Under the pieces are notes generated by a model, which did no database searches, was not told the DNA's origin, and saw only the letters and a program-made list of their open reading frames with translations. This document shows positions 26,368 through 34,263 of a DNA stretch of 64,000 nucleotides, piece after piece (the stretch's first letter is position 1; the number at the start of each line of letters is the position of its first letter). Source of the stretch: JBOHUC01 sp050733935 (GTDB lineage Bacteria > Eisenbacteria > RBG-16-71-46 > DASYSL01); assembly GCA_050733935.1 (NCBI GenBank), contig JBOHUC010000087.1, positions 1 through 64,000 of the forward strand, read 5' to 3'. Position numbers and translations under genes: made by a program.

Positions 26368-26840
26368 CTCGCCTCCGACCCGTCCGTCGTTTCTCCCGCG
26401 GTTCCGGCGACCCCGGCGGCCCCCGCAGCCGCCGCGATTCTCTCCGCACGATCGTCGGCCGCGTGCTCGAAGCGGTTCCCCGACGGCGGAATCCACGGCA
26501 GCCAGCACACGAAGTACACGGGCAGGAAGAGCGGGCCCCAGCGCTCGTACTGAAGCGTGTGCGACTCCTCGTGCTGGCCGAGCCCGATCCGGGCACTCCC
26601 GTCGTAACGCGTCACGAAGTCGTCCGGCCCCCACCCCGGCGCGTAGTGGATCGTGTTCCCCAGGGTGACCGCACGCACGCCGAGCAGAGCCACGAACGGA
26701 TTGTCGAGGAACTCGATCGCGTTCCGACCGCGCTGAGCACGCGCGCCGAGCATCACGGCGACGGCTCCGACCGTGACTCCGAGCACGGTGTTGGGCGAGG
26801 TCCAGATCTTGCCGAGCGCGCTCACGCCTCCCCCGCTCAC
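26364..26840 (-). CDS. small membrane protein with HExxH motif
   Basis: 158 residues from a GTG that overlaps the esterase stop (GTGA). Residues about 15-50 form one or two hydrophobic segments (VLGVTVGAVAVMLGA, FVALLGVRAVTLG). The central part contains GLGQHEESHTLQYERWGP, where HEESH matches the HExxH zinc-protease pattern, followed by a hydrophobic segment LFLPVYFVCWLPWIPP. The rest is Ala/Gly-rich. Proteins with a similar His-Glu, Gln-Tyr and Trp-Gly-Pro-Leu pattern occur as uncharacterised membrane proteins. Whether it is a peptidase is unproven. Coupled to the esterase gene. Confidence 0.6.
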   Translation of the reverse strand: MSGGGVSALGKIWTSPNTVLGVTVGAVAVMLGARAQRGRNAIEFLDNPFVALLGVRAVTLGNTIHYAPGWGPDDFVTRYDGSARIGLGQHEESHTLQYERWGPLFLPVYFVCWLPWIPPSGNRFEHAADDRAERIAAAAGAAGVAGTAGETTDGSEAS

Positions 26841-27913
26841 AGGACCTTCGAGAGCTCCGCGAACGACCGGTCGTAACGGTATTGAATGTCCAGGTGGCCG
26901 TCGTCGAACTCCTCGTGGATCACCCGCGCGCCCGCCTTCTCGAGCTCGCGCACGAGCATGCGCGCGCCCAGGTCGAGCGCCCACTCGTCCTTGATCCCGC
27001 AGTCCACGAACACGAGGCTCATGCGTCGCGCGGCGGCCCGGTAGCGCGCGGAGCCTGCGAGCATCCGCACCGGATCCCACGCGAGCCAGCGCCGCCACAC
27101 TTCCGGAATCAGCGCCCCGCTGTACTCGTCGAACGGGAGATCGATCCGAAGTGGCTTTCGCGGGTTCGGCGAATACGACGCGGCCATCGCCACGATGTTC
27201 ATGATCTTGATCAGGTCGTACGTCTTCTTGGGGGCGTTCCGAAACACGGCGTACCACTTCGCGAGCGTGCCGTGCTTCGAGATCGCGCGCACGACGGCGG
27301 GGAAATCCGGCAGGTAGCAGTATTCGAACGCCGCGTCGCCGGAGTGATCCGCGAGCGCGCCGAACACGTTCGGGTGGCGCAGTCCTAGCACGATCGCGCC
27401 GAACCCGCCGCTCGACTTCCCGAGCACCGCGCGGTGGCGCGCCCGCCTGAGCGTCCGGAAGTTCCGGTCCACGAACGGAATGAGCTCCTCGATGAGGTGA
27501 CTCTCGTAGGGTCCGTGGGCGCTCGAGTCGAGATACTGGCTCCCGCCGTAGCGCGTGATGCAGTCGGGCATTACGACGATCATGGGCTTCACGCGTCCGC
27601 TTGCGATCAGGCGATCCATTCGGCTCGGAAGCGTCTCCCCCCAGGCCGACTCGTTGAGCATCATCGTTCCCTTGCCCGTAAAGCCCGTGAGCATGTACGC
27701 GCTCGGAAAGCGCTCGCGCGCGCGCGTCGGATCGTCGTAGGCGGCGGGCAGGTAGAGGGGCACGGTCCGCACGTGCGGATCCCCGAGCGGATTCCTCCTC
27801 AGGAGCCGGCTCTCGAACGGCACGAGGACCACGCGGCCGCGCGCGGCCGGGCGCGTTGCACGGGTGAAACGGGAACGACGGGAGCGAGTCGCACGGGATG
27901 GGCGGGGGCTCAC
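26837..27913 (-). CDS. alpha/beta-hydrolase esterase (esterase D/antigen-85 type)
   Basis: 358 residues from a GTG preceded by AAGGAAGGAGA. A longer in-frame stretch upstream to 28153 overlaps the divergent gene and is rejected. The nucleophile elbow is GKSSGGFGA (Ser167), the oxyanion region is PSAYMLTGFTG, and the catalytic His is in FDDGHLDIQYRYD. The family includes feruloyl and S-formylglutathione esterases and mycolyl transferases; the substrate here is unknown. The N-terminus is basic and lacks a good signal peptide, so it is probably cytoplasmic. Its 3' end overlaps the HExxH protein by 4 bp. Confidence 0.85.
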   Translation of the reverse strand: MSPRPSRATRSRRSRFTRATRPAARGRVVLVPFESRLLRRNPLGDPHVRTVPLYLPAAYDDPTRARERFPSAYMLTGFTGKGTMMLNESAWGETLPSRMDRLIASGRVKPMIVVMPDCITRYGGSQYLDSSAHGPYESHLIEELIPFVDRNFRTLRRARHRAVLGKSSGGFGAIVLGLRHPNVFGALADHSGDAAFEYCYLPDFPAVVRAISKHGTLAKWYAVFRNAPKKTYDLIKIMNIVAMAASYSPNPRKPLRIDLPFDEYSGALIPEVWRRWLAWDPVRMLAGSARYRAAARRMSLVFVDCGIKDEWALDLGARMLVRELEKAGARVIHEEFDDGHLDIQYRYDRSFAELSKVL

Positions 27914-28009
27914 GAGAGTCTCCTTCCTTGAGAGGGTGGAGGGGAATCCGCCGTGGAACTGTAGGACAGATCCTGTTAGCGTTATAAGGTCTTTCCGGAG
28001 ATCCCAGAC

Positions 28010-30838
28010 ATGACACCGCGCCAGATCGTCCCGCTTGCGTTCGTCTTCGCCGTCACGCTCGCCGTGCTCGGCCTCTCGGGCCAGGCCCGTCCCGTCCGCT
28101 CGCAAGCACCGATCCCTTCCGACTTCACGAACTTCGAGAGCCATCCGGTCCATCCGATCTGCCTTTCACCGAACGGGCAGCGGCTGTTCGCTCTCAACAT
28201 CCCGGATGCCCGGCTCGCGGTGTTCGCGGTGCAGGGCGATGCGCTCACGCTGCTCGACGAGATTCCGGTGGGGCTCGAGCCGGTGTCGGTCGCGGCGCGC
28301 ACCGACAACGAAGTCTGGGTCGTGAATCATCTCTCGGACGACATCTCGATCGTGGACGTCGCGGCCGGAAACGTCGTGCGCACGCTTCGCGTCGGGGACG
28401 AGCCGACCGACGTCGTGTTCGCGAAGACGAGCCCCGCTCCCGGCGCACCCGAGCACGCGTTCGTCTGCCTTTCGCAGGAGGATCGGCTCAAGGTGTACGA
28501 CCCGGTGCTCCTCACCCCGGTCGGGTCGCCGATTCCCCTGTTCGGGATCGATCCGCGGGCGCTCGCACTGTCGGTGGATCGGACGAAGGTCTATGCCGCG
28601 GCGTTCGAGTCCGGCAACAAGACGACCATCGTCCCGTTCCAGGCGGTGCAGAGCACCCTCGGCCTCCCGCCGCCCAACCCGGCCATGCGCGCCGACCTTC
28701 CGCCCGCGCCGAGCGTGGGCCTCATCGTCCGCCACAACGGTGCGGACTGGGTGGACGAGCTCGGGCGAAACTGGGACGCCTCGGTGCCCTACACGGTGGC
28801 CGACAAGGACGTGTTCGTGATCGACGCCGCGACGCGCACCGTGACCCGCGAGATCACCGGCGTGGGCACGATGCTCTTCAACCTCGCCGAGCATCCGGTG
28901 AGCGGCCAGGTCTGGGTCACGAACACCGAGGCGTTGAATCACATCCGCTTCGAGCCGAACCTCCGCGGACGGTTCACCCGCACGCGCGTGACGATCGCGA
29001 ATCCCTCGACCGGCGCGGTCGCTCCCGCGGAGCTGAATCCCCACATCAACTACGCCATGACGCCCGGACCGCCGTCCGAGATCGCGCTCTCGCTCGCGAT
29101 GGCGAACGACATCCGGTTCCTGCCGAACGGCTCGAAGGCGTACGTCGCAGCCCTCGGCTCGAACAAGCTCGGCGTGCTCGACGGGACGACCGCCGCGGTC
29201 ACAGGAAGGATCGACGTCGGCGAGGGCCCGGTGGGGCTTGCGATGAACACCATCGGCACGCGGCTCTACGCGCTCAACCGCTTCGACAACTCGATCTCGA
29301 TTGTGAACACGCAGACCGACGCCGTGCTCTCGACGCTTTCGATCAGCTTCGATCCGACGCCCGCGGTCATCAAGACCGGGCGGCCGTTCCTGTACGACGC
29401 CTCGCTCATGTCGGGCCACGGCGATATCTCGTGCGCGTCCTGCCACCTGTTCGGGAACTTCGACAACCTGGCCTGGGACCTGGGCGATCCGCAGGGCAAC
29501 TTCCAGAATCCTCCCCCCGGCATGATCGACCCGGTGCTCGAGGGCTTCCATCCGATGAAGGGCCCGATGTTCACGCAGTCCCTGCGCGGGCTTCCGGGCA
29601 CGTTCCGGCTCCACTGGCGGGCCGACCGCACCGACTTCAACGCCTTCAATCCGGCGTTCGTCGGGCTTCTGGGCCGCGGGGATTCGCTCGCGAACGATCA
29701 GATGCAGGCGTTCACGGACTTCATCAGCACCGTCCAGTATCCGCCGAACCCGAATCAGAACCTGGATCGGACGATGCCGAATCCGGCCGTGGGTCCGAGC
29801 GCCCAGCGGGGGCAGAACGAGTACATGAACGTGCCGCACGACGGGCCGTTCACCTGCAACAACTGCCACCTCGTTCCGTCGGGAACGAACGGCCAGGTGA
29901 TCAACGACGCAGCGTTGCTCGAAGACCAGGACATGAAGATCCCGCAGGTTCGCAACATGTACGAGAAGACGAACCTGTCGCAGAATCCGGGAGCGGTGAA
30001 CAAAGGCGGCTACGGCTTCACGCACGACGGGGCGTTCGACAACCTGCTCAACTTCCTGAGACTCCCGGTCTTCAACTTCAACGGCGGCGACGCGCAGCGC
30101 CGCGACGTGGAAGCGTTCCTGCTCGCGTTCGACACGGGGACGGCCCCGTCGGTGGGCCGGCGGATCACGCTGTTTGCCGGAAATCGCGACCTGCCCGGAA
30201 CGACCGCCCTCCTCGATTCGCTGTACGGGCAGGCCGAGGCCCAGAACTGCGATCTCATCGTGCTCGGAAAGACCGGCGGCCTGAGGCGAGGATTCCTGTA
30301 CGACCGGACGACCGACGCGTTCCGGAGCGACCGGGCGGGCGAAGCCCAGATCTCGAAGACGGCGCTGCGCGCGCTCGCAGGCGACGGCTCGGAGCTCACG
30401 TGGTTCGGCGTGCCGCCGGGCTCCGGGCTCCGCATGGCGCTCGACCGCGACCGCGACACGTACTTCGACCGCGACGAGCTCGATGCGGGATCGAATCCCG
30501 CCGATCCTGCTTCAACGCCCGCGAACGTCGCCGTCGATCCCGGCGCGGACGGAGCGATCGGACGCATCTCGCTCGCCGGGGGTGCGCCGAATCCATTCGG
30601 CGCGCTCGGCACGACGATCCGCTTCGAGATGCCGCGGGCGGGCATTGCGAGTCTCGAGGTGTACGACGCGGCCGGGCGACGGGTCGCGAAAGTCTACGAG
30701 GGTCATCTGCCGGCGGGACCAGGACGGCTTCTGTGGACCGGGCGCGACGATGACGGCCGCGAGGTCGGAGCCGGCCTCTACTTCTATCGCCTGAGCGCTT
30801 TCGGTCAGCGGGCGACAGCCAAGGGCTCGAAGCTCTAG
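28010..30838 (+). CDS. secreted YVTN beta-propeller / di-heme cytochrome / FlgD-domain protein
   Basis: 942 residues. A signal peptide (about 1-31) leads to a YVTN-type propeller (about 40-470; VDVAAGNVVRTLRVGDEP, SNKLGVLDGTTAAVTG). Two c-type heme sites follow, CASCH at 475-479 and CNNCH at 616-620, in a MauG/cytochrome-c-peroxidase-like region. Near residue 810, DRDRDTYFDRDELDAGSNP is a calcium-binding thrombospondin-3-like loop, and the last 85 residues are the FlgD-like Ig tail (GAPNPFGALGTTIRF, VYDAAGRRV). Heme attachment implies export. Likely a surface-anchored redox protein; substrate unknown. GGAG occurs 10 nt before the ATG, with an AT-rich TTATAA block before that. Confidence 0.88.
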   Translation: MTPRQIVPLAFVFAVTLAVLGLSGQARPVRSQAPIPSDFTNFESHPVHPICLSPNGQRLFALNIPDARLAVFAVQGDALTLLDEIPVGLEPVSVAARTDNEVWVVNHLSDDISIVDVAAGNVVRTLRVGDEPTDVVFAKTSPAPGAPEHAFVCLSQEDRLKVYDPVLLTPVGSPIPLFGIDPRALALSVDRTKVYAAAFESGNKTTIVPFQAVQSTLGLPPPNPAMRADLPPAPSVGLIVRHNGADWVDELGRNWDASVPYTVADKDVFVIDAATRTVTREITGVGTMLFNLAEHPVSGQVWVTNTEALNHIRFEPNLRGRFTRTRVTIANPSTGAVAPAELNPHINYAMTPGPPSEIALSLAMANDIRFLPNGSKAYVAALGSNKLGVLDGTTAAVTGRIDVGEGPVGLAMNTIGTRLYALNRFDNSISIVNTQTDAVLSTLSISFDPTPAVIKTGRPFLYDASLMSGHGDISCASCHLFGNFDNLAWDLGDPQGNFQNPPPGMIDPVLEGFHPMKGPMFTQSLRGLPGTFRLHWRADRTDFNAFNPAFVGLLGRGDSLANDQMQAFTDFISTVQYPPNPNQNLDRTMPNPAVGPSAQRGQNEYMNVPHDGPFTCNNCHLVPSGTNGQVINDAALLEDQDMKIPQVRNMYEKTNLSQNPGAVNKGGYGFTHDGAFDNLLNFLRLPVFNFNGGDAQRRDVEAFLLAFDTGTAPSVGRRITLFAGNRDLPGTTALLDSLYGQAEAQNCDLIVLGKTGGLRRGFLYDRTTDAFRSDRAGEAQISKTALRALAGDGSELTWFGVPPGSGLRMALDRDRDTYFDRDELDAGSNPADPASTPANVAVDPGADGAIGRISLAGGAPNPFGALGTTIRFEMPRAGIASLEVYDAAGRRVAKVYEGHLPAGPGRLLWTGRDDDGREVGAGLYFYRLSAFGQRATAKGSKL

Positions 30839-30872
30839 CTTCCTTGGCTTCCCTGGCTCTCCCAAATTCTCC

Positions 30873-31931
30873 CTAATTCTCCCGTGAGCGGAATGCGACG
30901 CCGCGCTTCCGCATTTCTCCGAGCACGAACTCGACCGTTCCCGGCTCGCGCGCCACGAGCTCGAGCGGGAGCACGCCCGTAGCACTCACGCCTCCCTCTG
31001 CCACGAGCTGGGCCACAACGGAAGTCGTGAACGCGGTCGTGCGGGACATGGCGGTGAGTCCGGTCGCCCGATCGTAGCGATCGGTCATGACGTGCTCGAT
31101 CGAGCGTCCGTTCCAGGACGCCCGCACGACCAGCACCACGAGATCCTCCGCCGGCTCGACCACGCATTTTTCCCTGAACTCCTCGATCAGCCGCCCCTGT
31201 TCGACGAGCGGGCGGATCGCGGCCACGTGACCCGGCCAGCGGAGAATCTTCTCGGCCATCTCGGGCACGGACGACATCGTGCGGATGAGCGTCCTCAATC
31301 CGTCCGAGACGAACGCCTCCATCGTGCCGACGCCCGCGATCTCGACCGGCTCAACGGCTTCGAGCACGGGCTCTGAGACTTCCTTGCCTTGTCGAACGAA
31401 GCGCGCAGGGCGCGTGTACACCTCGAGCAGATCATCGAGCGACCACGTCACGACGTAGCCGTACGGGCGCGACGCGTCCTGCGCGATCGCGCCCACGAGG
31501 ATCTCGATCGAGGCCGGCGCGCCGAAGCGCTGGACTGCGTCCCCAACCAGAAGATGCGAGAGGCCGGGAGCCACCCCGCAGTCCGGGAGGATCGCGATGC
31601 CTGCTCTCTTTGCGCGATCGTCGAGGTCGAGCGCATCCTCCGCGGCGAACGAGACGTCGACCAGCGTGCGCCGGCAGTCGATCGCGGCCCGCATTGCTCC
31701 GGGGCCGAAGCGCGAGGGCAGCGCGCCGACCCCGAAGTCGTAGCGGTGCAGGAGACGCGCGACCGTCTCAATGTCGGAGAGCTCGGCTTCGACGAACCGG
31801 AGTCCGGGGTGCGGATCGAGGCGTGGCTCGCGCACATCGGCAACGTGAATGGTCGCGCCGGGCATGGAGCGGGCCAGGTCGTTCGCGATCACGCGACCCT
31901 GCGCGCCCCCACCGAGAACCAGAATCTTCAT
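30873..31931 (-). CDS. saccharopine dehydrogenase-like oxidoreductase
   Basis: 352 residues. The N-terminus is a Rossmann fold with LVLGGGAQGRVIANDLA, a dinucleotide-binding GxGxxG-like loop, followed by the saccharopine-dehydrogenase pattern (VDVSFAAEDALDLDDRA, DCGVAPGLSHLL). The C-terminal part is the catalytic alpha/beta domain. Members include lysine 6-dehydrogenase and saccharopine-forming or cleaving enzymes; sequence alone does not separate them. Two direct repeats of AATTCTCCC lie just past its end. It diverges from msrB; the gap is 123 bp. Confidence 0.85.
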   Translation of the reverse strand: MKILVLGGGAQGRVIANDLARSMPGATIHVADVREPRLDPHPGLRFVEAELSDIETVARLLHRYDFGVGALPSRFGPGAMRAAIDCRRTLVDVSFAAEDALDLDDRAKRAGIAILPDCGVAPGLSHLLVGDAVQRFGAPASIEILVGAIAQDASRPYGYVVTWSLDDLLEVYTRPARFVRQGKEVSEPVLEAVEPVEIAGVGTMEAFVSDGLRTLIRTMSSVPEMAEKILRWPGHVAAIRPLVEQGRLIEEFREKCVVEPAEDLVVLVVRASWNGRSIEHVMTDRYDRATGLTAMSRTTAFTTSVVAQLVAEGGVSATGVLPLELVAREPGTVEFVLGEMRKRGVAFRSREN

Positions 31932-32054
31932 GCACAGACCTCCGGACGGGGGTGACTCGGGGGGGCACCCTGGAACAGTTCTAACAGATCGCGGTCACTC
32001 GCAGCGCCGTGCGCCGTTCTCAGGGTGTAGGCTGGTCGCGGAAGGAGGCTTTCC

Positions 32055-32498
32055 ATGGCGAACGATCGAGACACCGGAGCCCGCACCGAGGCGGACTGGC
32101 GGGCGAAGCTCACGCCCGAGCAGTACCACGTGGCGCGCGAAGGCGGCACCGAGCGCGCGTTCACGGGCAAGTACTGGAACTGTCACGAGGACGGAACGTA
32201 CCGCTGCATCTGCTGCGGCGCCGAGCTGTTCCGTTCCGACGAGAAGTTCGATTCCGGCTGCGGCTGGCCGAGCTTCTGGGAAGCAATCGCGAAGGACCGG
32301 ATCCGCTACCTCGAGGACCGGAGCTTCGGCATGGTTCGCACGGAAGTTCGCTGCGGGAACTGTGACGCGCACCTCGGACATCTGTTCGACGACGGGCCGG
32401 CGCCGACCGGGCTTCGATACTGCATCAACTCCGCATCGCTCGATCTCGCACCCGCGCCGAGCGAAGTGCCACAGAAGGACGCGCCCCGGAAGCCCTGA
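32055..32498 (+). CDS. msrB: peptide-methionine (R)-S-oxide reductase
   Basis: 147 residues. MsrB repairs methionine-R-sulfoxide in damaged proteins. The fold is complete: LTPEQYHVAREGGTERAFTG, the first zinc pair in CICCGAEL, SGCGWPSFWE, the second zinc pair in CGNCDAHLGH, and the catalytic Cys in RYCINSASL. AAGGAGG is placed 6 nt before the ATG. It converges with sodC, so two oxidative-stress genes end against one palindromic terminator. Confidence 0.96.
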   Translation: MANDRDTGARTEADWRAKLTPEQYHVAREGGTERAFTGKYWNCHEDGTYRCICCGAELFRSDEKFDSGCGWPSFWEAIAKDRIRYLEDRSFGMVRTEVRCGNCDAHLGHLFDDGPAPTGLRYCINSASLDLAPAPSEVPQKDAPRKP

Positions 32499-32523
32499 GC
32501 TTCGCGGGGCGCGCCAGCTTCTT

Positions 32524-32542
32524 CGAACGTCTTAGACGTTCG
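32524..32542. terminator. bidirectional hairpin between msrB and sodC
   Basis: CGAACGTCT (32524-32532) and AGACGTTCG (32534-32542) form a perfect 9-bp inverted repeat around a single T, in the 54-bp gap between the two convergent stop codons. No long U-run on either side. Confidence 0.5.
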
Positions 32543-32552
32543 TCGCTTCGCG

Positions 32553-33119
32553 CTACTTCGGGCTCGGAAGGTGGATCAGGCCGCACCCGAGCCGGGCACC
32601 GGCATTGCCGACCGGCTGGCTCCCGTCGTCGGGCTTCTCGTGAATGATCACCGCGCGGCCCATGATCGGGTTCTTGGAGCCGACGAGCGAGATGTTGTCG
32701 ACCACGATCTCGTACCTCGCCTTCCCGCCGTTGTCGGCCGTGAAGTTTCCGAGGTCGCCCGCGTGACGATCCGTCTGGGTCGGCAGCCCGTGGTCGTGAT
32801 GCTCGGGGTTGTAGTGGCCACCGGCGCTCATCGCGTCCGGCGACTTGCAGTCTCCGACCTCATGAATGTGGATCGCGTGCGTCGAGCCCGGTGCGAGTCC
32901 TTCGATCGAGGCCACGATCTTGATCTTTCCGTCCTCGCTCGAGAATTCGACCGTTCCATGGCATTCGTTGCCCTCGGTCGGCCGGATGTCCGCAACTGCA
33001 TGGGTCATGAGATTGGGGGCAGGCGTCTCGGCAGGATGCGGGAGCTCGGGGCTGCCGCAACCCGCAATCCCGATGGCGCCACCGGCGACAAGCAGAACGG
33101 GAACGAGCGAAGCGCGCAT
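32553..33119 (-). CDS. sodC: lipoprotein Cu/Zn superoxide dismutase
   Basis: 188 residues. The N-terminus is a lipoprotein signal with lipobox IAGC (Cys21), so it is anchored in the periplasm. The copper and zinc ligands are visible: HAIHIHEVGDC, GGHYNPEHHDHGLP, HAGDLGN and RAVIIHEKPDD, and the second disulfide Cys lies in GARLGCGLI. It turns superoxide into peroxide and oxygen. AAAGGAG with 8-nt spacing precedes the ATG. It follows the DUF1028 gene with a 113-bp gap holding a GC hairpin. Confidence 0.95.
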   Translation of the reverse strand: MRASLVPVLLVAGGAIGIAGCGSPELPHPAETPAPNLMTHAVADIRPTEGNECHGTVEFSSEDGKIKIVASIEGLAPGSTHAIHIHEVGDCKSPDAMSAGGHYNPEHHDHGLPTQTDRHAGDLGNFTADNGGKARYEIVVDNISLVGSKNPIMGRAVIIHEKPDDGSQPVGNAGARLGCGLIHLPSPK

Positions 33120-33206
33120 CGTGACGCTCCTTTCAGGGTCGGCCGAAGGGATCCCGGGCGGTTTCAGCGCCCCCGCCGGGAGAACGGCGGAAAACACAGG
33201 GAACAT

Positions 33207-33220
33207 GCCCGCTTGCGGGC
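33207..33220 (-). terminator. hairpin after DUF1028 gene
   Basis: GCCCGC and GCGGGC form a 6-bp stem around TT, 12 bp past the DUF1028 stop, and on the minus strand a T-rich stretch (TGTGTTTTCC) comes about 10 nt later. Probably ends the glgB-DUF1028 transcript before sodC. Confidence 0.35.
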
Positions 33221-33232
33221 CTGGACGCAAGT

Positions 33233-34261
33233 CTACTTCGCCGGTGCCTGCTCGAGGATCTTCGCGATGCGCTTTGGATCGTCCGGGAGAATCCCGACCT
33301 TGCCTGTGAGTCGCGGAACGAGATCGATCCACTGCCGCTCGCGCGCGAAGACCTTCTTGAAGAGCGGGAGCGCCTCTTCATCGCGCCCCACTCCGACGAG
33401 TCCCACCGCCTGCCAGAACACGATCTCCATGTTCTCGGGTGCGAGACGTCCCGCCTCGCCGTACGCGTACGCCGCGGTCTTCGCGTCGTTCGCGGTGATC
33501 GCAGAATCGCCGCGGTCGACCCAGCGGTAGGCGCGCCACAGGGTGACGAGACGCCTCAGCTCGTCGATCGGACGCGGGTGATCCTCGACTCTGAGATCGA
33601 GGTAACGATCGGCCCACAGGCGCTCGCTCGCCGTCCCACGCACGACGAGGATCGCCGCCGATTGCTGGCCGCGGATGTCGCCTCCCGCCGCCTGTCCCGC
33701 CTCGAGAGCCGAGAGAAGCCGCTCGGGGAGGTCGCCTCGGCTCTTGCGGTAGGCGCTCGCCATCTCGGGCCACACGCGCGGATTCGCCATGAGGTTCGCC
33801 TGCACGGAGAACTGCTCCCCGGTTTCGTGCCCGGCGTCCGGAATGCAGCGCGGACCGCTGTACGCGGCGACCCGGCCGCGCGCATCGATCATCGCGACCT
33901 GCCGGCCGGCGCGTCCCGAGTCCTGCGCGACGAGCTCGGCGAGCGCGTCCGGAGCGGATCGGCCCGCGCGCATGAGCGAGAGCCCGCGCGGCCCGTACGC
34001 GACTTCGACCAGGGATTGCGTGGCGACGGCGCCAACTCCCGGCTCGGCCCACGGCACGATCGGACCGACCGCGAAGTAGTGCGACTGGACGGCGACGCCC
34101 AGATCGCCGGTCACCGAGTCGCGCGCAACGATCGAGAACGTGTGGACGATCGGATCGCGCGCGGGTGCCGCCGCGGGTGCCGCCGCGGGCGCCGGTGCAG
34201 CCGCCCCGCACACAGGGAGAGCCGCGAGCGCAGTAACGATGACGCACGACAGGCGCTTCAT
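33233..34261 (-). CDS. secreted DUF1028 protein (paralogue of 7174-8358)
   Basis: 342 residues from an ATG with GAGGAG 7 nt upstream. Signal peptide about 1-20, then an Ala/Pro linker. The DUF1028 domain starts at HTFSIVARDSVTGDLGVAVQ and includes VPWAEPGVGAVATQS and SLMRAGRSAPDALAEL. A helical tail (about 235-340) has TPR-like periodicity. The family is grouped with Ntn hydrolases; a Thr of the HTF start could be the nucleophile after processing, by analogy only. It follows glgB by 2 bp and is likely co-transcribed. A longer frame upstream lies inside glgB and is rejected. Confidence 0.88.
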   Translation of the reverse strand: MKRLSCVIVTALAALPVCGAAAPAPAAAPAAAPARDPIVHTFSIVARDSVTGDLGVAVQSHYFAVGPIVPWAEPGVGAVATQSLVEVAYGPRGLSLMRAGRSAPDALAELVAQDSGRAGRQVAMIDARGRVAAYSGPRCIPDAGHETGEQFSVQANLMANPRVWPEMASAYRKSRGDLPERLLSALEAGQAAGGDIRGQQSAAILVVRGTASERLWADRYLDLRVEDHPRPIDELRRLVTLWRAYRWVDRGDSAITANDAKTAAYAYGEAGRLAPENMEIVFWQAVGLVGVGRDEEALPLFKKVFARERQWIDLVPRLTGKVGILPDDPKRIAKILEQAPAK

Positions 34262-34263
34262 GG

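Noticed and set aside
27960..28000. Promoter for the propeller/cytochrome gene
   Set aside because: A TATAAG-like box is visible but I find no matching -35 at the right distance.
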